Shown here: positions 22,850 to 31,871 of the stretch, piece after piece | Position numbering within the stretch: position 1 is the stretch's first letter | Layout of the letters: each line of letters starts with the position of its first letter | Source: Polaribacter sp. Z022 | GTDB taxonomy: Bacteria; Bacteroidota; Bacteroidia; Flavobacteriales; Flavobacteriaceae | NCBI RefSeq assembly: GCF_023555495.1 | Contig: NZ_JALCZO010000004.1 | Coordinates: 186,001 to 250,000 of the forward strand | Reading direction: 5' to 3' | DNA: 64,000 nt | Notes under the pieces: generated by a model | The model's database searches: none | What the model was told of the DNA's origin: nothing | What the model saw: the letters and a program-made list of their open reading frames with translations, nothing else | Position numbers and translations under genes: made by a program

Positions 22850-23347
22850 ATGGCAGATATTACATTAAAAGGAAATGCATTTAATACAATTGGAAACTTA
22901 CCTAAAATAGGAACTCAAGCTCCAGATTTTAAACTAACTGCTGTAGATTTATCTCAAAAAAGTTTATCAGATTATTCTGGTAAAAATATTATTTTAAATA
23001 TTTTTCCAAGTGTAGATACTGGAACTTGTGCTACATCTGTTAGAGAATTTAATAAAAAAGCAGCTAATTTAGAAAACACGGTTGTTTTATGTATTTCTAA
23101 AGATTTACCTTTTGCTCAAAATCGTTTTTGTGGTGCAGAAGGTATAGAAAACGTTGTTATGTTGTCTGATTTTGCTGACGGAAACTTTGCAAAATCTTAT
23201 CAATTAGAAATTGCAAACGGACCTTTAGCTCATTTACATTCTAGAGCAATTGTTATTATTAACGAAAAAGGAAACGTAGTTTATACAGAACAAGTTTCTG
23301 AAATTGTTAACGAACCTAATTATACTGATGCTTTAAACGCAATTTAA
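22850..23347 (+). CDS. tpx: Thiol peroxidase
   Basis: A 165-residue peroxiredoxin of the Tpx class: peroxidatic Cys60 in SVDTGTCATSVREFN and resolving Cys94, at the spacing known for E. coli Tpx. Cytoplasmic reduction of lipid and organic peroxides with thioredoxin. First gene of a co-directional cluster that continues with dgkA at 3 bp. Confidence 0.96.
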   Translation: MADITLKGNAFNTIGNLPKIGTQAPDFKLTAVDLSQKSLSDYSGKNIILNIFPSVDTGTCATSVREFNKKAANLENTVVLCISKDLPFAQNRFCGAEGIENVVMLSDFADGNFAKSYQLEIANGPLAHLHSRAIVIINEKGNVVYTEQVSEIVNEPNYTDALNAI

Positions 23348-23350
23348 TTT

Positions 23351-23731
23351 ATGAAGAACCCTAATGATAGTTTTTTAAGAGGAAGACTTCGTAGTTTTAA
23401 ATTTGCTTTGAGAGGTATGTGGCTTTTAATGACTACAGAAGATAGTATTAAGGCCCAACTTTTTGTAGCTGTAATTGCTACTATTTTAGGCTTTTATTTT
23501 GATATTTCTAATGTAGAATGGATGTTTCAATTCTTGGCAATTGGATTGGTATTAGTTGCAGAGGCATTAAATACTGCTGTAGAAAAAGTGGCAGATTTTA
23601 TTCATCCAGAATATCATGAAAAAATTGGTTTCATAAAAGATATAGCTGCAGGAGCTCCTAGTTTTGCTGCTTTTACCTCTTTAATTATTGCAGGATTTAT
23701 TTACATTCCTAAAATAACTTTATTATTTTAG
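23351..23731 (+). CDS. dgkA: Diacylglycerol kinase family protein
   Basis: A 126-residue membrane protein with three hydrophobic segments and the DgkA signature (EALNTAVEKVADFIHPEYHE then KDIAAGA). It phosphorylates diacylglycerol or undecaprenol; in Bacteroidota the substrate is usually thought to be undecaprenol, but this cannot be read from the sequence. It follows tpx at 3 bp. Confidence 0.9.
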   Translation: MKNPNDSFLRGRLRSFKFALRGMWLLMTTEDSIKAQLFVAVIATILGFYFDISNVEWMFQFLAIGLVLVAEALNTAVEKVADFIHPEYHEKIGFIKDIAAGAPSFAAFTSLIIAGFIYIPKITLLF

Positions 23732-23773
23732 GCAAATATGTATATTTACCCTTAAAACTTACTTAAAGCATTA

Positions 23774-26239
23774 ATGGCAAAAAGAAAAACAAGTACAAAA
23801 TCTACAGTGAAAAATTCGGAAAAAAAACCGAGTATTTTTGCTTTTCTAAAAACTAGACAAGCACAAACAATTTTAGGAACCTTCTTAATTTTATTTTCAC
23901 TTTTTCTTTGTATTGCTTTTATTTCTTTTTTCTTTAATTGGCAAGAAGACCAAAGTACGCTTAGTAAATTAATAGATAAAACTGTTAAAAGCAAAAATTT
24001 ACTAGGTAAAATTGGAGCTAATTTAAGTCACTTTTTTATTTATAAAGGTTTTGGTATAGGGGCATTTATTATTGCTTTTAGAGTATTTTTTACAGGAGTT
24101 TATATTTTAATAAAAAAGAAATTCTCTTCAATTATTATTTCATGGAATTGGGGTCTTATAGCAATGTTATTGGTTTCTATTTCTTTTGGTTTTATAAATA
24201 AAAAATATGCACTTTTATCTGGAATTGTTGGTTCTGAATTAAATGAATATTTACAAGCCTTTATTGGTAAAACAGGTTTGGTAATTCTTTTAGGATTCTT
24301 TTTTATAACTTATATAGTTGTACGTTATAAAGTTACTTTTGATAAATATATAGAAAATTACAAAAGAAATAGAGAAAAAAGAAAAGCTCAAGAATTAGAA
24401 GAACTAGAAAATTCTACAATAGTTGAAGAATCTCAAGAAACCAATGAAATAAAAGATGAAACTTCAGATTCAATACCTTTAAAACCTGAGAAAAAAGTAA
24501 AATCTGCAGTAGAATTATCTTTAGAAAATTTAAAACCTACCATTTCTAAACATTCTGATGTAACAGATAAAAATGAAGAAATTACTTTAAAAATAGACAA
24601 AGAATTAACACCTGTCTTAAAAACTGAATTACCAAAAGACGAAGAAAAAGAGGTTGTAATTGATGTTGAAGAAACTAAAGAAGAAGAACATTCTACAGAA
24701 AATTTATCTAATCAATTAGTAAAAGATTTTGGTGAGTTTGATCCTACTCTAGAACTAGGTAACTTTAAATTCCCAACTTTTAATCTTCTTAAACAATACA
24801 ATGAATCAATTTCAATTGACCCTGTAGAATTAGAAGCAAATAAAGATAGAATTGTAGAAACTTTAAAAAACTACAAAATTGGTATTGCAGAAATTAAAGC
24901 AACTGTTGGTCCTACCATTACTTTATATGAAATTGTACCAGAAGCTGGAATTAGAATTTCTAAGATTAAAAACTTAGAAGATGATATAGCACTTTCTTTA
25001 TCTGCCTTAGGAATTAGAATTATTGCTCCAATTCCTGGAAAAGGTACTATTGGTATTGAAGTACCAAATAAAAAATCTACCATAGTTTCTATGCATTCTG
25101 TAATTTCATCAAAGAAATTTCAAGAATCTACAATGGAGTTACCAGTTGCTTTAGGAAAAACAATTTCTAATGAAACCTTTGTAGTAGATTTAGCAAAAAT
25201 GCCACACCTTTTAATGGCAGGTGCAACAGGTCAAGGAAAATCTGTAGGTTTAAATGCAGTTTTAACATCTCTTTTATATAAGAAACATCCTGCTGAAGTA
25301 AAGTTTATTTTAGTAGACCCAAAGAAAGTAGAGTTAACATTATTCAATAAAATTGAACGCCATTATCTTGCAAAATTACCAGATAGTGAAGATGCTATTA
25401 TTACAGATACTACAAAAGTTGTACATACTTTAAACTCATTGTGTATAGAAATGGACAATCGTTACGATTTGCTTAAAAATGCAATGGTTCGTAATATTAA
25501 AGAATACAATGCTAAATTTAAACAACGTAAGTTAAACCCTAATGATGGACATCAATTTTTACCTTATATAGTTTTAGTTATTGATGAATTTGCAGATTTA
25601 ATTATGACTGCAGGTAAAGAAGTAGAAACTCCTATTGCACGTTTAGCGCAATTAGCAAGAGCTATTGGAATTCATTTAATTGTTGCCACTCAAAGACCTT
25701 CTGTAAACGTAATTACAGGTATTATAAAAGCAAATTTTCCTGCTAGAGTTGCTTTTAGAGTAACATCTAAAATAGATTCTAGAACCATTTTAGATGCTGG
25801 AGGTGCAGACCAATTAATTGGTAGAGGAGATATGTTATACACTGCAGGAAATGATATTAACAGAATTCAATGTGCTTTTGTTGACACACCAGAAGTAGAA
25901 AAAATTACAGACTTTATTGGTTCTCAAAGAGCCTATGCAGAAGCTCATATGTTACCAGAATATGTAGATGATGAAAGTGGCACAAGTATTGATATAGACA
26001 TTGCAGATAGAGATAAACTCTTTAAAGAAGCTGCAGAAATTATTGTTACAGCTCAACAAGGATCTGCATCTTTATTGCAAAGAAAATTAAAATTAGGTTA
26101 CAATAGAGCAGGAAGATTAATAGATCAATTAGAAGCTGCAGGTATTGTTGGTGGTTTTGAAGGTAGTAAAGCAAGACAAGTATTAGTACCAGATTTTATA
26201 GCATTAGAACAATTATTAGAAAACGAAAAGAACACATAG
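23774..26239 (+). CDS. ftsK: DNA translocase FtsK
   Basis: An 821-residue FtsK/SpoIIIE protein. The N-terminus carries four hydrophobic segments (about 25-190), then a charged linker, then the motor with Walker A GATGQGKSVG (about 483) and Walker B LVIDEFADL, and the C-terminal winged-helix gamma domain (LLQRKLKLGYNRAGRLID) that reads polar DNA sequences. Pumps DNA at the division septum during chromosome dimer resolution. It starts 42 bp after dgkA. Confidence 0.97.
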   Translation: MAKRKTSTKSTVKNSEKKPSIFAFLKTRQAQTILGTFLILFSLFLCIAFISFFFNWQEDQSTLSKLIDKTVKSKNLLGKIGANLSHFFIYKGFGIGAFIIAFRVFFTGVYILIKKKFSSIIISWNWGLIAMLLVSISFGFINKKYALLSGIVGSELNEYLQAFIGKTGLVILLGFFFITYIVVRYKVTFDKYIENYKRNREKRKAQELEELENSTIVEESQETNEIKDETSDSIPLKPEKKVKSAVELSLENLKPTISKHSDVTDKNEEITLKIDKELTPVLKTELPKDEEKEVVIDVEETKEEEHSTENLSNQLVKDFGEFDPTLELGNFKFPTFNLLKQYNESISIDPVELEANKDRIVETLKNYKIGIAEIKATVGPTITLYEIVPEAGIRISKIKNLEDDIALSLSALGIRIIAPIPGKGTIGIEVPNKKSTIVSMHSVISSKKFQESTMELPVALGKTISNETFVVDLAKMPHLLMAGATGQGKSVGLNAVLTSLLYKKHPAEVKFILVDPKKVELTLFNKIERHYLAKLPDSEDAIITDTTKVVHTLNSLCIEMDNRYDLLKNAMVRNIKEYNAKFKQRKLNPNDGHQFLPYIVLVIDEFADLIMTAGKEVETPIARLAQLARAIGIHLIVATQRPSVNVITGIIKANFPARVAFRVTSKIDSRTILDAGGADQLIGRGDMLYTAGNDINRIQCAFVDTPEVEKITDFIGSQRAYAEAHMLPEYVDDESGTSIDIDIADRDKLFKEAAEIIVTAQQGSASLLQRKLKLGYNRAGRLIDQLEAAGIVGGFEGSKARQVLVPDFIALEQLLENEKNT

Positions 26240-26241
26240 AA

Positions 26242-26898
26242 ATGAAAAAAATAACAGTTTTATTTTTAACTATATTATTTACATCGATAACTTTTTCTCA
26301 AAGTTCAGAAAAAGCAAAATCTCTTTTAGATGAAGTTTCAACTAAAATGGGTGCCTATAAAAATATGTCAATAAGTTTTAGTCAAACTTTAAGTAATGAA
26401 GATGCTGGTATTATGGAAGGTGATGAACCTCCAATTAGAGGTAAAATTACTTTACAAGGAGAAAAATATAATTTAGATTACTTAGGAAATCAATTTATTT
26501 TTGATGGAAAAAAACTGTATGTAATTAATAATGAAGAAAAAGAAATTAATATAACTGAAGGTGATATGGGTGAAGATGATGGTTTTATTTATCCATCTAA
26601 ACTACTAACTTTTTACAAAGAAGGTTATAATTTTGAAATGGGAAAACTTACAAATTTAAAAGGTAGAAAAATTCAATTTATTAGCTTAAATCCTATAGAT
26701 AGTAATTCTGACATAGTTAAAGTAGAACTAGCAATAGATGCAAAAACGAAACATATTTACAAGTTAATACAAACTGGTGGTAATGGTTCTAAAACAACTT
26801 TTACTATAAATACATTTAAAAGTAATCAAACCTTTTCAAACAATATTTTCTCTTTTGATGAAGCTAAATACAAAAAGCTTAATTTTACAATAGATTAA
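26242..26898 (+). CDS. LolA-like outer membrane lipoprotein carrier
   Basis: A 218-residue periplasmic protein with signal peptide (ITVLFLTILFTSITFSQ) and a LolA-type beta-fold pattern (ISFSQTLSNE ... GKITLQGEKYNLDYLGNQFIFDGKKLYVINNEEKEI). It is 2 bp after ftsK. Family members shuttle lipoproteins or lipids across the periplasm. The downstream gene is an LptF/G-like permease, making an envelope transport pair. Confidence 0.85.
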   Translation: MKKITVLFLTILFTSITFSQSSEKAKSLLDEVSTKMGAYKNMSISFSQTLSNEDAGIMEGDEPPIRGKITLQGEKYNLDYLGNQFIFDGKKLYVINNEEKEINITEGDMGEDDGFIYPSKLLTFYKEGYNFEMGKLTNLKGRKIQFISLNPIDSNSDIVKVELAIDAKTKHIYKLIQTGGNGSKTTFTINTFKSNQTFSNNIFSFDEAKYKKLNFTID

Positions 26899-26947
26899 TT
26901 TTTTTCCAATTAACAGAAAATTAGTAGCTTCTTTCATCTTAAGAAAC

Positions 26948-26955
26948 TACTTTTG
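26948..26955 (+). promoter_or_regulatory. Candidate -7 box for the LptF/G-like gene
   Basis: TACTTTTG fits TAnnTTTG, immediately before the ATG at 26961. Confidence 0.35.
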
Positions 26956-26960
26956 CCAAG

Positions 26961-28406
26961 ATGAAAATTTTAGATAGATACATCTTAAAAACGTTTTTAG
27001 TTCCTTTTGTAGCTACATTTCTAATTGTGCTTTTTGTTTTGGTGATGCAAGTTTTATGGCAAACCTTCGAAAACATAGCTGGTAAAGGAATTAGCTTACC
27101 TTTTATCTTAAAATTTTTATACTATACTACCTTAATTATTACACCTCAAGCATTACCTATTGGAGTGCTGTTATCTTCTATTATGGCATTGGGTAATTTA
27201 GGTGAAAACTACGAGTTTGCTGCTGCAAAATCTGCAGGTATTTCTCTTCAAAGATTGGTAAGACCTTTAGTTTTTTTAACCATTTTATTAAGCGGAATAA
27301 ATTTCTTGTTTTTAAACAACATATATCCTTATGCTGTTCTAAAACAAAAAAACTTATACTTAAATATTAAAAAGAAAAAACCTGCAATGGCTTTAGTTCC
27401 TGGTAGTTTTAATAGTGACATACCAGGTTATCAAATTAAATTTGAAGAAAAATATGGTGAAGAAGAAAACTTACTAAAAAAAGTTTTAATCTATGATTTA
27501 TCTGGCAATAAAGGAAATCAAAAAGTAATTACTGCAGAAAGAGGAAAAATTATTTCTGAAGAAGGAAGTAGATATATGACCTTTATTTTATATAATGGTT
27601 ATTATTATGAAGAACACACAAAATCTGCCAATACATTAATTAAGAAAAAGAAAATGGCAGCATCAAGTGCCACTTTTAAAGAATACGAATTTAATATAGA
27701 TATTTCTGATGTTTCTGGTGATAAAGGTTTAGATGAAACTAAACACACAAAAAACTATATGATGCTAAGCTTAAGCCAATTAGGAGACACAATTCCTAGT
27801 TTAAAGAAAAGCTATGATGAAGTTTTATTACTAAAATCTAAAAATTTATTAGCTACAGTTTCTTCAAAAGATCTTTATCAATATCCAGATTCTGTAAAAA
27901 CAAAAGATATTAATCCAGATATTTTAGAAAACTTTACTTTAAAAAATAAAATTAGTATTTTAAATACTGCCTCTACAAAAATAGGAAGAGCTAAAAGTTC
28001 TTTAAAAAACAACATTGCCTCCATAAAATGGAAACGAAAAAACTTAAACTTTTTTGATACTGAATATTACAATAGAATTGCATTTTCTTTATCTTGTTTA
28101 ATTCTCTTTTTTATAGGAGCTCCTTTAGGTTCTATTATTAGAAAAGGAGGTTTTGGACTACCAATGATACTTGCAATAGCTATTTATGTAACTTATTTCT
28201 TTAGCAATACATTTGGTAAAAATTTAGCTGAAGAAAGTTCTATTACATCATTTTTAGGATCTTGGATAGCAGCAATGATAATGGTTCCAATTGGTATTTT
28301 ATTAACCAGAAGAGCCACAAAAGACAAAGGAATTTTTAATGTAGATGCAATTATACAACCCATCTCTAATTTCTTTAAAAAAATATTTTCAAAAAAAGAA
28401 GCATAA
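26961..28406 (+). CDS. LptF/LptG-family permease (YjgP/YjgQ)
   Basis: A 481-residue membrane protein with the YjgP/YjgQ layout: three N-terminal transmembrane segments, a large periplasmic beta-jellyroll-like domain (about 140-360), and three C-terminal segments (AFSLSCLILFFIGAPLGSIIRKGG). It would form part of the lipopolysaccharide export bridge with LptB and LptC. Only one of the F/G pair is in the window. The ribB gene starts 5 bp after it. Confidence 0.92.
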   Translation: MKILDRYILKTFLVPFVATFLIVLFVLVMQVLWQTFENIAGKGISLPFILKFLYYTTLIITPQALPIGVLLSSIMALGNLGENYEFAAAKSAGISLQRLVRPLVFLTILLSGINFLFLNNIYPYAVLKQKNLYLNIKKKKPAMALVPGSFNSDIPGYQIKFEEKYGEEENLLKKVLIYDLSGNKGNQKVITAERGKIISEEGSRYMTFILYNGYYYEEHTKSANTLIKKKKMAASSATFKEYEFNIDISDVSGDKGLDETKHTKNYMMLSLSQLGDTIPSLKKSYDEVLLLKSKNLLATVSSKDLYQYPDSVKTKDINPDILENFTLKNKISILNTASTKIGRAKSSLKNNIASIKWKRKNLNFFDTEYYNRIAFSLSCLILFFIGAPLGSIIRKGGFGLPMILAIAIYVTYFFSNTFGKNLAEESSITSFLGSWIAAMIMVPIGILLTRRATKDKGIFNVDAIIQPISNFFKKIFSKKEA

Positions 28407-28411
28407 TCAAT

Positions 28412-29557
28412 ATGACAGCTCAAAATAATCAAAACAAAACACAATTAAATTTAATTTCTGAAGCTATAGAAGACATTAGAAATGGTAAAGTAATAATTGT
28501 TGTAGATGATGAAAATAGAGAAAATGAAGGTGATTTTTTAGCTGCAGCTGAAAAAGTTACTCCAGAAATGATAAATTTCATGGCAACTCATGGAAGAGGA
28601 TTAATTTGTGCTCCTTTAACAGAAACACGTTGTAAAGAGTTAGAATTAGGAATGATGGTAAACAACAACACAGATCCTATGGAAACTGCTTTTACAGTTT
28701 CTGTAGATTTACGTGGTAAAGGTGTTACTACTGGTATTTCTGCTTCAGATAGAGCGTTAACAATTAAAGCGTTAATAGAAAAAGGCACAAAACCTTTTGA
28801 TTTAGCTAGACCTGGTCATATATTTCCTTTAAAAGCTAAAGATGGTGGTGTTTTAAGAAGAACAGGACACACAGAAGCTGCTATAGATTTTGCAAGATTA
28901 GCGGGTTTACAACCTGCTGGTGTTATTGTAGAAATTATGAATGAAGATGGAACAATGGCACGTTTACCACAACTTTTAGAAGTGGCTAAAAAGTTTGATA
29001 TTAAAATTGTTTCTATAGAAGATTTGGTGGCTTATAGAATGGAACACGATTCTTTAATTGAAATAAAAGAAGACTTTGATATTAAAACAAGATTTGGAGA
29101 GTTTAGGTTAAGAGCTTATCAACAAACAACAAATAATCAGGTTCATATTGCTTTATCTAAAGGTTCTTGGTCTAAAGATGAGCCAATTTTAACTAGAGTA
29201 AACTCTACTTTAGTAAACAATGATATTCTTGGTACTTTAACCAATGATGCAGATAAGAAACTTGATAAAATGTTTCAAGTAATTAACACTGAAGGTAAAG
29301 GTGCAATCATATTTGTAAATCAACAAAATCAATCTCAAAACTTATTAAGTAGATTGTCTATTTTAAAGGAAAATCAAGCTAAAGGAAATATTAAAGCTCC
29401 AGAAATTAAAATGGATAACAAAGATTTTGGTATTGGTGCTCAAATTTTACATGATTTAAACATCAGAAAATTAAAACTAATTACAAATACTCAACAATCT
29501 AAACGTGTTGGTATGATTGGTTATGGATTGGAAATTGTTGATTATGTAAATTATTAA
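28412..29557 (+). CDS. ribB: RibB-type DHBP synthase with degenerate GTP cyclohydrolase II domain
   Basis: A 381-residue two-domain protein of the RibBA layout. Residues about 12-210 are a complete 3,4-dihydroxy-2-butanone 4-phosphate synthase (DDENRENEGD, GRGLICAPLT, RPGHIFPLKA, RTGHTEAAID), making the four-carbon riboflavin precursor. The C-terminal GTP cyclohydrolase II region keeps its fold (DFGIGAQILHDL, GYGLEIVDYV), but the three zinc cysteines are missing: the RVNSTLVNNDILGTLTNDAD segment (shortened) has Leu, Asn and Ala there, and the catalytic RGQEGRG-type loop is NQQNQSQN. So it is likely active only as RibB. Similar degenerate RibBX proteins are described in Proteobacteria. Confidence 0.93.
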   Translation: MTAQNNQNKTQLNLISEAIEDIRNGKVIIVVDDENRENEGDFLAAAEKVTPEMINFMATHGRGLICAPLTETRCKELELGMMVNNNTDPMETAFTVSVDLRGKGVTTGISASDRALTIKALIEKGTKPFDLARPGHIFPLKAKDGGVLRRTGHTEAAIDFARLAGLQPAGVIVEIMNEDGTMARLPQLLEVAKKFDIKIVSIEDLVAYRMEHDSLIEIKEDFDIKTRFGEFRLRAYQQTTNNQVHIALSKGSWSKDEPILTRVNSTLVNNDILGTLTNDADKKLDKMFQVINTEGKGAIIFVNQQNQSQNLLSRLSILKENQAKGNIKAPEIKMDNKDFGIGAQILHDLNIRKLKLITNTQQSKRVGMIGYGLEIVDYVNY

Positions 29558-29559
29558 TT

Positions 29560-29673
29560 TTGATTTGGGTTGCTTTTTTAATTGCAGTTTTCTTTTTTGT
29601 AAAATATTTAAACAAAACTAAATCAAGAGATTCTAGAAAAAGAAAAAGCAATTATTTTAAACGAAAATTTTAA
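29560..29673 (+). CDS. Possible 37-aa small membrane protein
   Basis: An open frame from a TTG 2 bp after the ribB stop: a hydrophobic helix (IWVAFLIAVFFFVKYL) followed by a basic tail (RDSRKRKSNYFKRKF). The stop overlaps the convergent pepE stop by 4 bp. The TTG start and short length make it uncertain, but helix plus basic tail is a plausible small membrane protein. Confidence 0.4.
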   Translation: MIWVAFLIAVFFFVKYLNKTKSRDSRKRKSNYFKRKF

Positions 29674-30371
29674 AGCTTCACTTCTACTCCACTTTCTAAT
29701 TCTATTGGTTTTTTATTTTGCTGAAATAAACGAGCAGTTAATCCACCTTGTAAAATAATTGTATTATTGGTTACTTCAAGCCAACTTCCTTCACGCAATC
29801 CTAAAACAGAAATATCATTAAAAATATGAAACTCTTTTATACGTGTTTCTCGTGTTTCACCCATATGAGTAGAACCTTCAATTGGGTCTAAATAATGTGC
29901 ATTAATATTAAAAGGAATTGCTGATAAAGTTTTAAAACTTGGTGGATACACAATTGGCATATCATTGGTATTCATCATATTAACACCACAAATATTACTT
30001 CCAGCACTTGTACCTAAATATGGGGTTCCAGCCTCTAAAACTTCTTTTAAAACATTTAAAACATCGTTTTTATATAACTGATTAACCAACTCAAAAGTAT
30101 TTCCTCCACCTGTAAAAATAGCTTCTGCCTGCTTAATAGCTTCAATAGGATTTTTAAATTCATGAATTCCCTTAACATCAATATCAATAGTAGAAAAAGC
30201 TTTATTTGCGATAGCAGTATATTCCTTATAAGTAATTCCACCTGGTCTTGCATAAGGAATAAACAAAAGTTCTTTTACATCTTTAAAATGGTTTTTTAAA
30301 GTTGGTAATAAATAAGTTAAATATTTACTTCCATGAACTGTAGATGTACTTGCAATAATCATTTTTTTCAT
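29670..30371 (-). CDS. pepE: Dipeptidase E (peptidase family S51)
   Basis: A 233-residue cytoplasmic peptidase. Signature: FTGGGNTFELV, then GTSAGSN with catalytic Ser122, and NAHYLDP with the catalytic His near 158. PepE cleaves Asp-X dipeptides. It is divergent from the lipoprotein gene at 30429 and convergent with the ribB side. Confidence 0.93.
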   Translation of the reverse strand: MKKMIIASTSTVHGSKYLTYLLPTLKNHFKDVKELLFIPYARPGGITYKEYTAIANKAFSTIDIDVKGIHEFKNPIEAIKQAEAIFTGGGNTFELVNQLYKNDVLNVLKEVLEAGTPYLGTSAGSNICGVNMMNTNDMPIVYPPSFKTLSAIPFNINAHYLDPIEGSTHMGETRETRIKEFHIFNDISVLGLREGSWLEVTNNTIILQGGLTARLFQQNKKPIELESGVEVKL

Positions 30372-30428
30372 AAACCAAAAATACTAATTTATAAGTTGTT
30401 TTTTGTATTTTTGATTAAAACGAAAACT

Positions 30429-30962
30429 ATGAAAACAAAAATTTTATTACTTCTCACAATTGTTACTTTTTTAACTTCTTGTGAATCTAATGACGATGCA
30501 AACATTAATATTACAAGCGCAGATTTAATTGGAACTTGGAATTTAAAACAACAAAGTATTGAAAACGGTAGCATGACTATTACCAGTCAAGGACAAACAT
30601 TAACTGCAACTTATTCTACTATAGCAAAAGATATCGATTTAACATATACTTTTTCTGAAAACCCAAACAAATTAAATTTAAATGGTTCTTATAATTTGGT
30701 TGCTACTGCAAATTTTTTAGGACAATCTGAAACTGAAGAAGAAAAAATAGACACAAATTTATATCCTATAGAAGCTATTGATTGGTCTTTAAAAGGAAAC
30801 ACTTTAACTTTAATTGAAGATAATGATTTTCCTACAGTTTTAAATGTTGTAGAGTTTACAGATAGTTACATAAAACTAGTTGGTGAATTAGATGAAACAG
30901 AAACTGATGGTGGAGATTCTTATAACATAAAAGCAACACTAACAGTAATATTAGAAAAGTAA
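30429..30962 (+). CDS. Lipocalin-like lipoprotein, start revised
   Basis: A 177-residue lipoprotein starting at the ATG at 30429 (KTKILLLLTIVTFLTSC, lipobox Cys); the longer frame upstream has no support. The mature part opens with SADLIGTWNLKQQS, typical of Bacteroidota lipocalin-like proteins with an eight-strand barrel. Function unknown. A strong terminator follows. Confidence 0.85.
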   Translation: MKTKILLLLTIVTFLTSCESNDDANINITSADLIGTWNLKQQSIENGSMTITSQGQTLTATYSTIAKDIDLTYTFSENPNKLNLNGSYNLVATANFLGQSETEEEKIDTNLYPIEAIDWSLKGNTLTLIEDNDFPTVLNVVEFTDSYIKLVGELDETETDGGDSYNIKATLTVILEK

Positions 30963-30980
30963 AATCACAAAAAAATCTTA

Positions 30981-31013
30981 AAAAAAGGCATCATTTATAA
31001 TGATGCCTTTTTT
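30981..31013 (+). terminator. Intrinsic terminator after the lipocalin-like gene
   Basis: AAAAGGCATCATT and AATGATGCCTTTT stems with a 3-base loop, followed by T-run. Confidence 0.88.
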
Positions 31014-31079
31014 ATTTTAACAGAAGTTTACAATTCTATTAATACAGTTTTAAGAGGCACTTCTACTTACTTTGTAGAG

Positions 31080-31862
31080 ATGAAAAAAATACTAGTATTA
31101 TATACTTTATTGTTTTGTTTATTTACAACAAATGCTCAAAAAAAAGACACTTATTTAATAGGTAAAACTGTTGTAGGTAAAACTACTATTGTAGATGTTC
31201 ATGTAATTAATAAAAACACTAAAATAGGTACAATTACTAATGATAAAGGAGAATTTGAAATACCTGTAAAACTTGGTGATAGTTTATTATTTTCACATTT
31301 AAACTTAAAAAATAAATTGGTAATAATTACTTCTAAAATTATTAATAACAAAGCTCTTAAAGTTAACTTAGAAGAAAAAACCATAGTTTTAAAAGAAATG
31401 GTTTTAGAAAAACAAAGAAGCATTTTTTATCAAGACCCAGAAATAATTACCTATCAAGGTCCTGTTGTATCTGCCAAAACACTTAATTTACCTTATGCTA
31501 ATACAAAACCAAAAGAAGATAAAGCAATTATTAAAATTAGATCTGGAGGTGTTGTTAGTTTAGACAATTTAATTAATAGTATTAATGGTAATAATAGAAG
31601 ACTAAAGCAGTTAAAAAAAATGTCTGAAGAAGATAGACAGTTAGAAAAAATTAGAAAACATTTTACTGATGATTTTTTTATCACAGATTTAAAAATTAAA
31701 AGAGAATATATCAACGAATTTTTAAATGATTGTATTGATAAAAATATAATTAATATCTTTAAAAATGAAGACAAAATAAAACTGACTAAATTGTTAATGG
31801 AAGAAAGCAAGCTCTATCCTAAAAAAATAATTAATGAAGGTTTGTATTTATCAAAACAATAA
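31080..31862 (+). CDS. CarboxypepD-regulatory-like secreted protein, copy 1
   Basis: A 260-residue protein with signal peptide (ILVLYTLLFCLFTTNAQ) and a carboxypeptidase-regulatory-like beta-sandwich (about 26-105: GKTVVGKTTIVDVHVINKN, ITNDKGEFEIPVKLGD). The rest is helical and charged. The next gene has the same layout (signal peptide, regulatory-like domain, helical C-terminus), so the two are tandem paralogues. Likely periplasmic or outer-membrane associated; role unknown. Confidence 0.8.
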   Translation: MKKILVLYTLLFCLFTTNAQKKDTYLIGKTVVGKTTIVDVHVINKNTKIGTITNDKGEFEIPVKLGDSLLFSHLNLKNKLVIITSKIINNKALKVNLEEKTIVLKEMVLEKQRSIFYQDPEIITYQGPVVSAKTLNLPYANTKPKEDKAIIKIRSGGVVSLDNLINSINGNNRRLKQLKKMSEEDRQLEKIRKHFTDDFFITDLKIKREYINEFLNDCIDKNIINIFKNEDKIKLTKLLMEESKLYPKKIINEGLYLSKQ

Positions 31863-31871
31863 AATTACTGA

